DNA of 64,000 nt from Oppiella nova (GCA_905397405.1 CAJPVJ010000015.1:20465-84464); one strand, 5' to 3'; positions 1 to 11,582 are shown, counted from the stretch's first letter. Notes: generated by a model not told the origin, from the letters alone. A program made the numbers and translations.

Positions 1-28
1 CATTTTAGACAACGGATCACCTCGTTAT
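1..28 (-). promoter_or_regulatory. Ribosome-binding site and start codon of a gene running off the left edge
   Basis: Read on the minus strand, the bases after birA hold a good Shine-Dalgarno (GAGGTGATC) followed by TTG and then ATG, the ATG being the last three bases at the window edge. A coupled gene therefore starts here. In Acinetobacter birA is usually followed by the type III pantothenate kinase gene coaX; that identity is inference from gene order, since no codons of it are visible. Confidence 0.45.
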
Positions 29-784
29 TTATGCTTCAGCTAAGCGTAAACGCCCTTGATAGACATTGACTAAGCCTTGAGCTGTCAATAAATTCAGTGC
101 GCCATCATCAGAAATTCCTTTGAAAATACCCTCAATTGAATTTTGAATTTGTTCAAAATAAACCTGTTGATCCATAAAGGCAGCATAGTGATTAAATCGT
201 GCTGCAAGGTTATAGCAACCATGATCAAACCATTGTCCAGCTTGTTGAATTGCCAAATACATTTCTGCAATGATTTGGATTCGATTTGGAAATTGTAGGC
301 CTAATTGCATTATCGAGGTGGCTTGTTGGGTGACATTTTCTTTGGGGATCGGAAATAAGTTGATCCCGATTCCAACAATGGCTTGATGTGGTGAAATGGG
401 CTCAACCAGAATTCCCCCCCACTTTCCTTGAGAGCTATATAGGTCATTGGGCCATTTAATTTGTAATGCTGGTAAATTCTTAAGTGTTGGCATTTGTAAG
501 ATATTTAAAGCAATTTCCAATGCTAAACGCCCATCTAAGGGTGTTCGAGTTTCAAGCAATGTGCTTAAATAAATGTTACCAATTGGTGAAACCCATTCCC
601 GTTGGTGCTGACCTCGTCCTTGAGTCTGAGTTTCACTACAGACCAAAACTGTCTTGACGCCGCTGAGCGCAATTTCACGCACATCATCATTGGTCGATGC
701 TGTCGTCTGCTTTAAAAGCAGCACTTCAGGGAGTTCATTTGCTTGTGTAAGAAGTTGTCTAAGATGACGAGTCTCTAAATCCAT
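29..784 (-). CDS. birA: Biotin--[acetyl-CoA-carboxylase] ligase, monofunctional (no DNA-binding domain)
   Basis: Activates biotin with ATP to biotinyl-5'-AMP and attaches it to the lysine of the biotin carboxyl carrier protein. The 251-residue protein has the BPL catalytic core: STND near residue 30, the biotinyl-AMP-binding GRGQHQREW at about 56-64, KWPNDL near 110 and a GIGIN segment. Bifunctional E. coli BirA has about 320 residues with an N-terminal winged helix; here the catalytic domain starts almost at once, so this is a group I enzyme that cannot repress bio genes by itself. It is divergent from the TauE gene with only 30 bp between start codons, and appears to be followed by a coupled gene at the window edge. 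Confidence 0.93.
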   Translation of the reverse strand: MDLETRHLRQLLTQANELPEVLLLKQTTASTNDDVREIALSGVKTVLVCSETQTQGRGQHQREWVSPIGNIYLSTLLETRTPLDGRLALEIALNILQMPTLKNLPALQIKWPNDLYSSQGKWGGILVEPISPHQAIVGIGINLFPIPKENVTQQATSIMQLGLQFPNRIQIIAEMYLAIQQAGQWFDHGCYNLAARFNHYAAFMDQQVYFEQIQNSIEGIFKGISDDGALNLLTAQGLVNVYQGRLRLAEA

Positions 785-814
785 GTTGAATCTGAGAAGA
801 GTGAAGGAACATTT

Positions 815-1618
815 ATGGAGTTAATCATATATTTAGGTATTGGTGCAATCGCAGGATTTGCTGCTGGGCTATTTGGTGTTGGTGGTGGCTTAATTATTGT
901 ACCAATTCTCTATGTGGTGTTTACTAAAATGGGCTATGATCCTTCGGTCATTATGCACATGGCATTGGGAACTTCACTTGCAACAATTATTGTAACTTCA
1001 ATTAGTTCCGTAACAGCGCATCATAAAAAAGGTGCCGTACTTTGGAATGTTTTTAAAAACTTAGCCCCAGGTTTGGTGATCGGCTCATTTATTGGTGCTG
1101 GCATTGCAGATATTTTATCAGGTCAGCATTTACAGCTGATTATTGGTGCATTTGCGATTTGGGTGGCATTTAAAATGTTTAAAGGGGCCAATGTCAAAGT
1201 TGATGAATCTAAACAATTACCGACCGCACCTATGCAAATGCTGGCTGGTGGGGGAATTGGAGTTGCATCAGCAATTTTTGGTATTGGGGGTGGAAGTCTG
1301 ACCGTTCCCTATCTCAACAAAAATGGTGTGGTGATGCAAAAAGCCGTTGCAACATCAGCAGCTTGTGGTTTACCAATCGCGATTGCGGGTGCGTTAGGTT
1401 TTATGTTCTTTGGTGCACAAGAACCAACCGAAATTAAAAATTCAATTGGTTATGTGCATATTTATGCCTTTATTGGGATCAGTGTAATGAGTTTTATCAC
1501 TGCCAAATTTGGCGCAAAGGTGGCGCATGCACTTTCTCCAGCGATGTTGAAAAAATGCTTTGCATGCTTACTTACAGTGGTCGGTCTTTATTTTATTTAT
1601 CAAGGTATTACTAAGTAG
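815..1618 (+). CDS. TauE/SafE family (sulfite/organosulfur exporter-like) membrane protein
   Basis: A 267-residue polytopic inner-membrane protein. Two homologous halves each start with a glycine-rich hydrophobic helix (GLFGVGGGLIIVP near residue 20 and IFGIGGGSLTVP near residue 155), the hallmark of the TauE/SafE (DUF81) family, with about eight membrane segments. Family members export sulfite, sulfoacetate or related anions; the substrate here cannot be told. The start has a good ribosome-binding site (GAAGGA, 6 bases before the ATG). It stands alone, divergent from birA. Confidence 0.85.
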   Translation: MELIIYLGIGAIAGFAAGLFGVGGGLIIVPILYVVFTKMGYDPSVIMHMALGTSLATIIVTSISSVTAHHKKGAVLWNVFKNLAPGLVIGSFIGAGIADILSGQHLQLIIGAFAIWVAFKMFKGANVKVDESKQLPTAPMQMLAGGGIGVASAIFGIGGGSLTVPYLNKNGVVMQKAVATSAACGLPIAIAGALGFMFFGAQEPTEIKNSIGYVHIYAFIGISVMSFITAKFGAKVAHALSPAMLKKCFACLLTVVGLYFIYQGITK

Positions 1619-1672
1619 ATTCCGATCAATGGTACTTTTTCTAAACACTGAGTTGACTTAAAATACATTAAA

Positions 1673-1685
1673 ATTGTCGGACAAT
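1673..1685. promoter_or_regulatory. Operator-like palindrome 1 upstream of the GntR regulator
   Basis: ATTGTC-G-GACAAT is a perfect 6+6 palindrome with a 1-base centre. A TTGT...ACAA core is common in operators of FadR-type GntR regulators. Together with the second palindrome at 1729-1744 it is a likely autoregulatory site; this is inference. Confidence 0.5.
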
Positions 1686-1728
1686 GTCATGGTTTCAATT
1701 GAATTAAATCAGGTACAACTAAAATAAT

Positions 1729-1761
1729 GACAATTGACATTGTCCAAGTAAAGAATAATAA
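1729..1761 (+). promoter_or_regulatory. Operator-like palindrome 2 and promoter of the GntR gene
   Basis: GACAAT-TGAC-ATTGTC (1729-1744) is a second palindrome with the same half-site as the one at 1673-1685. It overlaps a -35 box TTGACA (1734-1739), which is followed 16 bases later by TAATAA (1756-1761). Binding here would occlude the promoter, so autorepression is the simple reading. The outer bases also form a perfect 11-bp inverted repeat between the two sites (1679-1689 and 1735-1745). Confidence 0.5.
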
Positions 1762-1778
1762 ACCAAGATAGGAATTAT

Positions 1779-2474
1779 ATGCATTCGGAAGAAGTGGATA
1801 GCCTTTCAGAACAGATTGCCAAACATATTAGTGAACAAATTATTAGTGGCGAGTTGGTTGAAGGGGAAAGAATACAAGAACTACGTATTGCCAAAGAACT
1901 GGATGTCAGTCGTGGCTCGGTACGTGAAGCCCTTTTGCTTTTAGAAAGAACCCATCTGATTGAAATTTATCCTCGTCGTGGCGCAATTGTCTCAGAAATG
2001 TCAGCACAACAAGTCCGTGCATTGTTCGATACCAGCGCATTGTTATTAGGTCAAATCGTGCAACGTATGAGTGAAACATGGCGCAATCATGAAGCTGAAG
2101 CGATTCAGCAGATGATGAATCATTTGGTTGAGCAGGTGAAGCAAGGCAATACTGAAAAGTTTTATGATGGCATATTTCAATTTTTATCAGGGCAACAGGA
2201 CATGGTTGGGAATCCCTACCTGATGAAATTTTATAAAGAGTTGTTACCATCCCTACGAAGAAGTTATTTTTTAACCTTAAATACTTCAAGACGCGAGCTT
2301 CAAGAAGCTTTAGAATTGCTTAAGTTGGTGATTGACGCAATTTTAATCCGAAAATCACAACAAGCTACTTTATTTATGGAAGATTTTTGTCGACACTTAC
2401 GTAATCTGGTGTTGGAATCTCTGACACGGATGAAACAAATCGAACTCGCTTGGGCGCGGAGATCGCGTCGGTAA
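1779..2474 (+). CDS. GntR family (FadR/FCD-type) transcriptional regulator
   Basis: A 231-residue regulator. Residues 8-75 form the GntR winged helix, with the recognition region ELDVSRGSVREALLLLE around 40-57 followed by the wing RRGAIVSEM. The remaining all-helical part fits the FCD-type effector domain, although its histidine ligands are poorly preserved, so metal binding is uncertain. The ligand is unknown. Two palindromes with GACAAT/ATTGTC half-sites lie in its promoter, suggesting autoregulation. It ends 13 bp before smc and may be co-transcribed with it. Confidence 0.85.
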   Translation: MHSEEVDSLSEQIAKHISEQIISGELVEGERIQELRIAKELDVSRGSVREALLLLERTHLIEIYPRRGAIVSEMSAQQVRALFDTSALLLGQIVQRMSETWRNHEAEAIQQMMNHLVEQVKQGNTEKFYDGIFQFLSGQQDMVGNPYLMKFYKELLPSLRRSYFLTLNTSRRELQEALELLKLVIDAILIRKSQQATLFMEDFCRHLRNLVLESLTRMKQIELAWARRSRR

Positions 2475-2487
2475 TTACTAGGACATT

Positions 2488-5400
2488 ATGCGTTTAAGCA
2501 GCTTAAAACTTTCAGGCTTCAAATCTTTTGCCGATAGTACAACACTACAATTCAAAGATAACCGTACAGCGGTGGTAGGTCCTAATGGTTGTGGTAAATC
2601 CAATGTGATTGACGCGATTCGTTGGGTGATGGGGGAATCCAGTGCACGCCAGCTCCGTGGTGGCAGTATGCAGGATGTTATTTTTACAGGAACGGCAAAA
2701 CGTAAACCTGTAGGTATGGCAAGTGTAGAACTGCGCTTTGAAAACACCTATGGCAAATTAGGTGGGGCTTATAACGCCTATACTGAACTTGCTGTTCGCC
2801 GTCAGGTGAATCGTGATGGAAAATCTGAATACTTTCTCAATGGGACGAAGTGCCGACGTCGTGATATTACCGACATTTTCTTGGGTACAGGTTTAGGTCC
2901 TCGCTCCTACGCAATCATCGAACAGGGAATGATTAACCGCTTGGTTGATGCAAAACCTGAAGAAATGCGTATTTTTCTTGAAGAGGCTGCTGGAGTTTCT
3001 CGTTATCAGGCTCGTCGTCGTGAAACACTACAACACTTAGAACATACCACGCAGAACTTAGACCGTCTCGAAGATATTGCTTCAGAACTCAAATCACAGC
3101 TTAAAACCTTAAAACGCCAATCTGAAACTGCGGTTCAATATAAGACTTTAGAAACTGAAATTCGTACGTTAAAGATTGAAATTCTATCTTTCCAGTGTGA
3201 TCGTAGTTCTCGTTTACAAGAACAATATACGGTTGAAATGAACGAATTGGGAGAGCACTTTAAACTGGTGCGCTCTGACATGAGTACTTTGGAACATGAT
3301 CTGACTTCAACCAATGAGTTGTTCCAACGTTTGATTCAACAGTCCACGCCTTTGCAAAATGAGTGGCAACAAGCTGAGAAAAAACTCTCTGAGTTGAAAA
3401 TGACTTTGGAACAGAAACAAAGTTTATTTCAACAGAACTCAGAAGCTTTGGGAAATTTTGAACAGCAAAAAGCTCAAACCAAAGAAAAGATTCAGTTGAT
3501 GGAATTGCAATTGGAAACCCTGCACAGTCAATTGGAGCAGCAGACTGAACATTTACAACATGCTGAGTCTGAAACACAACAATGTAGCCAGGCCTTTACC
3601 GATTTAAAAGCGCAGCAATTGCAAGCACAACAACAGTATGAACAGGTTAAAGTTCAAGTTGAAAAGCAACAGCAGCAAAAAGCACAAATGCAGGCGCAAA
3701 TTGAACAACTTGCAAAAAATGTAGCGCGTATTGAACAGCAAAAAGATACCTTAAAAACCCAAGCCGTTCAGGTTCAAAGTCAATTTCAAACTGAAGATGT
3801 TCAACAACTTGAGCAAGATAAATTAGCAATCCAAGCTACGATTGTTGAATTAGAACAAAAAATTAATCAAGCAAAGCAGCAGTTTGAACAACTACAGGAA
3901 AGCATTAGTCAGCAAAAAACTCAGATTTCAGCTTTAAAATCTGATGTACAAGTGTTGCAATCTGAACAGAAAAACCTCACCCAATTAATGGCGAAAAGTG
4001 CTGTAAATAGCAAGGCTAATACTGTGCAATTGATGCAGGTATTAACGCTGAATGCACAAGGCAAAGCACATGCACCGCTGGTTGAAAAGTTTTTAGCCAA
4101 ATGGTTGTCAGCCCATATTGTTAATCAAGATGCTGATTTTGCTGAAAGTGTGGCACGCCAGCTTAAAGCAACAAGCTCGCAAGATAAAATTCAATTGAAT
4201 GGATTGGCATGTTTAGCAGATTGGATTGAATCTCCACAGTATTCATTGTGGAATCAAGTCGCTGTAATTGAAAACCTCGCTCAAGCTTTAGCGGTACAAG
4301 CACAGTTAAAAGCAGGACAAAGCATATTGACGCTGGATGGTTATCATGTTGGTCAAGATTGGGTGATTGGTCTGTTCTTTGATGAGTCGAGCCAAGCCGC
4401 ACAGGGTGCACTCAGTCATCGTATTCGCCTTGAAGAAATTGAAACACAACTTGCGCAGCTACAACCACAGTTGATTGAAGCTGAAACTGTATTGCCAAAT
4501 TTAAATCAGCAATTGCTGGACCTGCAAAAACAGATCCAAACAGAGCAAGACACGCTAAAACATCAGCAAAAACAGCTACAACAGTTTGATGTGCAAATTG
4601 CTAAGCAGCAAAGTGCTTCACAAGCATTTGAGTTGCAGAAAGTTCAGCTGAATAGTCAATTGCAACAGTTAGATGAGCAACTTGAAGAAGATGCAATGCA
4701 GAAAGATGATCTTGAAATCGATATGCACTCGGTCATCCTCAAGCTTGAACAAAATCTTCCTGAGTTTAAAACCTTGCAATTCAAGTTGGATGAGCTCAAT
4801 GAGCAGGTTGAAGAACAGCAACAGCAATTACAGCTTAAGCAGCAAGATTCTGAAACTACACGTCGTCTAGCTGAACAAAATAAACAGCAAATTGAATTAT
4901 TAGACAAAGACCTATCCTTCTCTAAAACGCAATATCAACAAATTATTGCGCAAATGGAGCAAGCCAAGAAGTTTGTAGATCCAATTCAATTGGAATTGCC
5001 GAGTCTAGAATCGCAATATGCTGAGCAGGCACAACAAACTGAAAAACTGCAAAAAACTTGGAGTGAGTGGCAAGTTGAATTGAATAATATTCAATCCAAA
5101 CAGCAACAACTTACAGAAATGCGCCATTTGCATCAGCAAAATGATGAGCAATTGCGTACAAAACTGGAAGAGCGACGTTTGGCTTGGCAATCGGCAAAAT
5201 CAGATTTACAGCATTATTCCGATCAACTTAAAGAGATGAATGCTGAAGTTAAGCAAGGCGTATTGATTGATTTACCTGTACATCAAGAAAAATTTGAGAA
5301 AGCACAGCGTCAGTTTGAAAAATTAGGCGCGGTCAATTTAGCCGCTTCAGCAGAATATGAAGAAGTTTCTAAACGCTTTGAAGATCTAACCCATCAAATG

Positions 5401-5940
5401 CAAGACTTAGAAAATACGGTTGGGCAATTGAAAGATGCCATGAAGACCATTGACCAAGAAACCAAAAAATTATTTATGGGTACTTTTGATCAGGTTAATG
5501 CTGAATTAAAAGTATTATTTCCAAAAGTCTTTAATGGTGGTGAAGCTAGTTTAAGTCTTGAAGATGACTGGCAGTCTGGCGTGAAGTTGATGGCACGCCC
5601 ACCTGGTAAGAAAAATAGTTCATTGGCTTTGTTATCTGGTGGTGAAAAAGCATTAACGGCATTGGCTTTGGTATTTGCTATTTTCCGTTTGAATCCTGCA
5701 CCTTTCTGTGTTTTGGATGAAGTTGATGCACCTTTAGACGATGCTAACGTTGGTCGTTTTTGTAATTTAGTAAAAGAGCTTTCTGATCAAGTCCAATTCA
5801 TTTACATTACACATAATAAAGTTGCAATGACGATGGCAACCGATTTGCTGGGTGTGACGATGCCTGAACCAGGCACATCAAAGCTCGTCACTGTGAATTT
5901 GGAAGAGGCAAGAGAATACGGTTTAGCCGCGGAGTCGTAG
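2488..5940 (+). CDS. smc: Chromosome segregation protein SMC
   Basis: The ATPase of the SMC-ScpAB condensin, which organises and segregates the chromosome. The 1150-residue protein has the Walker A GPNGCGKS at residues 31-38, two long glutamine- and glutamate-rich coiled-coil arms, a globular hinge around residues 500-650, and a C-terminal head with the ABC signature LLSGGEKA and Walker B FCVLDEVDAPLDD. Length is normal for the family. Having SMC rather than MukB fits Moraxellaceae. The stop codon is followed by one base and then the zipA ATG, so translation is probably coupled. Many antisense open frames over the coiled coil are composition artefacts. Confidence 0.97.
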   Translation: MRLSSLKLSGFKSFADSTTLQFKDNRTAVVGPNGCGKSNVIDAIRWVMGESSARQLRGGSMQDVIFTGTAKRKPVGMASVELRFENTYGKLGGAYNAYTELAVRRQVNRDGKSEYFLNGTKCRRRDITDIFLGTGLGPRSYAIIEQGMINRLVDAKPEEMRIFLEEAAGVSRYQARRRETLQHLEHTTQNLDRLEDIASELKSQLKTLKRQSETAVQYKTLETEIRTLKIEILSFQCDRSSRLQEQYTVEMNELGEHFKLVRSDMSTLEHDLTSTNELFQRLIQQSTPLQNEWQQAEKKLSELKMTLEQKQSLFQQNSEALGNFEQQKAQTKEKIQLMELQLETLHSQLEQQTEHLQHAESETQQCSQAFTDLKAQQLQAQQQYEQVKVQVEKQQQQKAQMQAQIEQLAKNVARIEQQKDTLKTQAVQVQSQFQTEDVQQLEQDKLAIQATIVELEQKINQAKQQFEQLQESISQQKTQISALKSDVQVLQSEQKNLTQLMAKSAVNSKANTVQLMQVLTLNAQGKAHAPLVEKFLAKWLSAHIVNQDADFAESVARQLKATSSQDKIQLNGLACLADWIESPQYSLWNQVAVIENLAQALAVQAQLKAGQSILTLDGYHVGQDWVIGLFFDESSQAAQGALSHRIRLEEIETQLAQLQPQLIEAETVLPNLNQQLLDLQKQIQTEQDTLKHQQKQLQQFDVQIAKQQSASQAFELQKVQLNSQLQQLDEQLEEDAMQKDDLEIDMHSVILKLEQNLPEFKTLQFKLDELNEQVEEQQQQLQLKQQDSETTRRLAEQNKQQIELLDKDLSFSKTQYQQIIAQMEQAKKFVDPIQLELPSLESQYAEQAQQTEKLQKTWSEWQVELNNIQSKQQQLTEMRHLHQQNDEQLRTKLEERRLAWQSAKSDLQHYSDQLKEMNAEVKQGVLIDLPVHQEKFEKAQRQFEKLGAVNLAASAEYEEVSKRFEDLTHQMQDLENTVGQLKDAMKTIDQETKKLFMGTFDQVNAELKVLFPKVFNGGEASLSLEDDWQSGVKLMARPPGKKNSSLALLSGGEKALTALALVFAIFRLNPAPFCVLDEVDAPLDDANVGRFCNLVKELSDQVQFIYITHNKVAMTMATDLLGVTMPEPGTSKLVTVNLEEAREYGLAAES

Positions 5941-5941
5941 T

Positions 5942-6958
5942 ATGGAAGTCACCACAATTATTGGAATTGTTGTTGCAGTAATCATCATTCTGGTGGGTTT
6001 AAGGATGGTGCTACGAAAGCCCAATGATGCCGCACCTTCTTTAGAGTCTGAATTGCATATCAATGAAGACTGTAAACAACCGGTAATTCCTCGTCATGTA
6101 CGAGATCAATTGCGAACAGACCGTGAGTCTCAAGAGCAAGTGCGTGTTGAACCGAATTTAACTGCTTTAGACTCGGTCGAAGTTGCAGATGAAAAACAGC
6201 AAAAGATTGAGGATGTAGCAGTGGAGTCGAATGCTATTCAGTCAACTGAGCTTGAGCATGCCACAATTACACAACAAACTGAAAAGACGGAAACAGTGGC
6301 AAGCACTGAATCCGCAACAGAATCTGTAAAAGCACTTGATGTGCAGACAGAGCCGACGACTCAAACTCATGATTCTGCCAAAGCTGTAGTCAGTCAGGAT
6401 AAAGAGGAAGCGTTTCAGTTTAATGCCAATGTTGAAACAGCTGAAATCAAAGAGTTTGATGAGGAAAGTAGTATTTTAGATGTTCATTTAAATGAGCAAC
6501 AAAAATATGATGATGAAAGCGTATTGTCTACGGCTGAAACCATTATTGCGCTGAATGTTTATCCGAATCCACGTAAAGCATTGTCTGGGGATAAAACCTT
6601 AAAAATGTTGCTCAAATATGGTTTACGTTTTGGTGAACTCTCTTGCTTCCATCGTTATGAGAATCCAGAGGAAGAAAGCCATTTACTGTTTTCTGTATTA
6701 CGTGTCACCGACAATGGTCCAGATGGTTTTGATTTAGAAACCTTATCGACTGAACAAGTCCAAGGTTTGGCTTTCTTCTTGGCACTCCCTCATTCAGATG
6801 TGCAAAAAGGCTTTGATACCATGGTCAGTATTGCTGGCTTAATTGCCCGTGAAATAGACGGTACGGTCTATGATGAAAACAATCTTGAATTTACCCCACA
6901 ACTGAAAGAGCATTGGCGCCATAAAGCGATCGATTATCGTTCAGGACATGATGCTTAG
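5942..6958 (+). CDS. zipA: Cell division protein ZipA
   Basis: Tethers FtsZ to the inner membrane at the divisome. The 338-residue protein has the family layout: an N-terminal membrane anchor (about residues 4-25), a long acidic, low-complexity linker rich in Glu, Gln, Ser and Thr (about 30-190), and a C-terminal FtsZ-binding ZipA_C domain (about 200-330). It starts one base after smc and is followed by a hairpin terminator before ligA. The neighbourhood smc-zipA-ligA is typical of gammaproteobacteria using SMC. Confidence 0.92.
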   Translation: MEVTTIIGIVVAVIIILVGLRMVLRKPNDAAPSLESELHINEDCKQPVIPRHVRDQLRTDRESQEQVRVEPNLTALDSVEVADEKQQKIEDVAVESNAIQSTELEHATITQQTEKTETVASTESATESVKALDVQTEPTTQTHDSAKAVVSQDKEEAFQFNANVETAEIKEFDEESSILDVHLNEQQKYDDESVLSTAETIIALNVYPNPRKALSGDKTLKMLLKYGLRFGELSCFHRYENPEEESHLLFSVLRVTDNGPDGFDLETLSTEQVQGLAFFLALPHSDVQKGFDTMVSIAGLIAREIDGTVYDENNLEFTPQLKEHWRHKAIDYRSGHDA

Positions 6959-6982
6959 CATAACGTCATATTTACTTTATAA

Positions 6983-9067
<2,085 letters not shown>

Positions 9068-9092
9068 ATTCGTTTAAATTAACTCTAAAATT

Positions 9093-9127
9093 ACTGCAAA
9101 GATACAGTTGTTGTATCTTTGCAGTTT
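9093..9127 (+). terminator. Intrinsic terminator after ligA
   Basis: A perfect 14-bp stem (9093-9106 with 9112-9125), a 5-base loop and a short T-run. Confidence 0.85.
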
Positions 9128-9261
9128 TCAAAAATTAAAATCATCAATTCGAGATTGATGCGATAGCAAATCAACAAGTCATCATTTTTTAATAAAACTT
9201 TGAGCACTGTGTTTTAGCGATTGTATTTCGCAAGGTTGCTTGATCTATCATTAGCACGCTA

Positions 9262-9280
9262 TATGATAATAATTCTTATT
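9262..9280. promoter_or_regulatory. Possible upstream Fur box
   Basis: A 19-base stretch rich in GATAAT-like repeats, matching the Fur consensus at about 13 of 19 positions by hand alignment. It lies about 85 bp upstream of the better box at 9346-9364. Confidence 0.4.
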
Positions 9281-9345
9281 TATTAGAATTTTCCATTAAA
9301 CTTAACTTTAGATGAGAAATTACAATTCTTAACAATAGTGAAAGT

Positions 9346-9364
9346 ATATATAATAATCATTATC
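9346..9364. promoter_or_regulatory. Fur box of the TonB receptor gene
   Basis: ATAATCATTATC forms the core; 14 of 19 positions match the GATAATGATAATCATTATC consensus by hand alignment. It ends 25 bp before the receptor ATG, a position suited to iron-dependent repression by Fur. Confidence 0.7.
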
Positions 9365-9389
9365 ATTTGAAAAGTGTCTTATTATTTAT

Positions 9390-11582
9390 ATGAAAAATTT
9401 TTCTCGAACATTTCTGGTCAATTCTATTTCAATCGTGCTTTTTGGTGGGGGACTTACACAAACAATTTGGGCAAATGATGAAATTACTGCTTTGCCTACG
9501 ATTAAGGTCGCTGCTGAAAAAGAACAAGAAAAACAAACATTTGCCAATGGTGCTTTGCAAAAAAATACAGATTTGGGGCCATTGGGAAATAAGAAAATTA
9601 TAGATACGCCGTTTAGTATCACGTCTTATTCGGAACAATTGATTGAAAATCAACAAGCTAAAACTGTGGCTGAAGTGTTGAAAAATGATCCTGCGATTCG
9701 GATTACAACCAATCAAGGGCATTTAAACGAGAACTTTAAAATTCGCGGTTTTGATGTCAATCATGAAGATATGAACTATAACGGATTTTTTGGTGTTGCA
9801 CCTTATGGACGTATTCCAACAGAGTTTTTAGAATCGGTAACTGTACTTAAAGGTCCTAATGCTTTGGTAACTGGTGTTGCCCCTACAGGCAGTGTAGGGG
9901 CTGTGGTGATTGCCAATTCTAAACGAGCAGATCAAGAACTCACCCAAGTTTCTGCATCGTTTCAAGATGAGGGATATTATCAATCAGGCTTTGATGTATC
10001 TCGTCGTTTTGGTGAGAACAAAGAGTTTGGTGTGCGTGTGAATGGTGTGTATGGTCAAGGCGAGCATATTGTTGATGGAATGGATGATCGTCATATTTCA
10101 GGAGCGATTGCTGCTGATTACACCACAGATAAACTAAAGATTAATTTTGATTCTTATGCAATTCGTGACAATCGCAAAGGTGGTTCTCCTGCCATGATTG
10201 CAATGGGAGTAAAAGACTCAAAAGGGAATGGAATTAGCCAAGTGCTCGCAGCACCTAAAGGGGATTTAAATTATTTTCCGCATTTAGAAGGAAATACTAA
10301 AAGCAATTTTGTTGGATTATCGGGAGAATATAAATTTACTCCTGATATCAAAGCATTTGCTGGAATAGGTTATGTTGAGAAAGAGTACGCGGGACATTTA
10401 TTTGGTACTCGTATGATTGTGACGAATTTAAATGGAAATGCAACCTCACAATATTACCGAGTGGGTTCACAGGAGCATAACACTGCTGCCAATGCAGGCT
10501 TTGAAGCAAAATTTGATACAGGTATGATCAAGCATACTTTAGGTTTACGTGCAGATTATCTGAAACGTAAATACAATCAGCATACTGGACAAGGTGCGAC
10601 GCCTGTACCTTTCGAGACCAATATTTACAATCCATCCGATAATGGAAATATGCCTTTAGCGAATCCTACGATTCTACCTTTGGGTGATAATAAATATGTC
10701 AGTTATACCTTAACAGATCAGCTTTCAATGTTAGATGATAAATTACAGTTAATCGTTGGTGCACGTTACCAAGATATAGACACTAAAAATCTTCAGAAAA
10801 AGACAGCTTATAGTGATGATAAAGTTTCACCAAGTTTAGGTGTTGTATTGAAACCGTTTGGTGAAAATCTTTCTCTTTATGCAAGTTATGTGGAAGGTTT
10901 AGTTGAAGGTTCAACTGTAGATTCAACGTTAAAAGATGTGAATGCAGGAAAGACCTTTGCACCCTTTCAAACCAAACAATATGAAGTTGGAGCGAAGTAT
11001 CAGGCAGGATCTTGGTTAAATACATTTGCACTTTATCAAATTGAAAAACCAAGCACCATGGTGACTACTTTTAATCAAGCTGATGCAAATAAAAATACGC
11101 AGATTACCACAGATGATGCAGAAACGCGTTCTCGCGGTGTGGAATGGTCATTTTCAGGTGAAATCATGGATGGCTTAAATCTGCTTGGAAATATTGCCTA
11201 TACAGATGCAGAGTTAACTAAAGCTGCAGTAACCAAAGGTGTATCAAATGAAGGAAATACGGTTTTTGGTGTACCTGAGTGGACAGCATCATTAGGGCTA
11301 GATTATGCAATTCCGATGCTTGAAGGGTTCAATGTCAATGCTCGTGCAAATTATGTTGGTAATCAATATATGAATGATGCCAATACACTTGAATTACCTG
11401 ATTATACTATTGTTGATCTAGGCGCTCGTTATAAAACAAAATTAGGTGGGGTAAATACTACATTCTTATTCAATGTGGATAATGTCGCCAATAAAAAATA
11501 TTGGGAAGGGATGTTTAACCAAAACTATGCAGTGGTGGGGGGAGCCCGTACTTATAAAGCTGGCGTAACTTTTGATTTTTAA
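9390..11582 (+). CDS. TonB-dependent siderophore receptor
   Basis: An outer-membrane ferric-siderophore receptor of 730 residues. It has a signal peptide of about 28 residues ending TIWA, then a TonB-box-like LPTIKVAAE, a plug domain (about 60-165, with IRGFDVNHEDMNYNGF and the VLKGPNAL motif) and a C-terminal 22-strand barrel ending in phenylalanine. The layout resembles hydroxamate-type receptors (FhuA/FhuE/FpvA group), but the siderophore cannot be assigned. No synthesis or uptake genes lie next to it, so it probably serves xenosiderophores or a distant locus. One good and one weaker Fur box precede it. Confidence 0.9.
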   Translation: MKNFSRTFLVNSISIVLFGGGLTQTIWANDEITALPTIKVAAEKEQEKQTFANGALQKNTDLGPLGNKKIIDTPFSITSYSEQLIENQQAKTVAEVLKNDPAIRITTNQGHLNENFKIRGFDVNHEDMNYNGFFGVAPYGRIPTEFLESVTVLKGPNALVTGVAPTGSVGAVVIANSKRADQELTQVSASFQDEGYYQSGFDVSRRFGENKEFGVRVNGVYGQGEHIVDGMDDRHISGAIAADYTTDKLKINFDSYAIRDNRKGGSPAMIAMGVKDSKGNGISQVLAAPKGDLNYFPHLEGNTKSNFVGLSGEYKFTPDIKAFAGIGYVEKEYAGHLFGTRMIVTNLNGNATSQYYRVGSQEHNTAANAGFEAKFDTGMIKHTLGLRADYLKRKYNQHTGQGATPVPFETNIYNPSDNGNMPLANPTILPLGDNKYVSYTLTDQLSMLDDKLQLIVGARYQDIDTKNLQKKTAYSDDKVSPSLGVVLKPFGENLSLYASYVEGLVEGSTVDSTLKDVNAGKTFAPFQTKQYEVGAKYQAGSWLNTFALYQIEKPSTMVTTFNQADANKNTQITTDDAETRSRGVEWSFSGEIMDGLNLLGNIAYTDAELTKAAVTKGVSNEGNTVFGVPEWTASLGLDYAIPMLEGFNVNARANYVGNQYMNDANTLELPDYTIVDLGARYKTKLGGVNTTFLFNVDNVANKKYWEGMFNQNYAVVGGARTYKAGVTFDF

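Noticed and set aside
1906-2289. Antisense frame of 127 residues within the GntR gene
   Set aside because: No ribosome site, no recognisable domain, and fully inside a well-supported gene.
3260-5190. Several antisense frames over the smc coiled coil
   Set aside because: They mirror the Gln/Glu-rich coiled-coil codons and have biased, repetitive composition; smc itself is intact.
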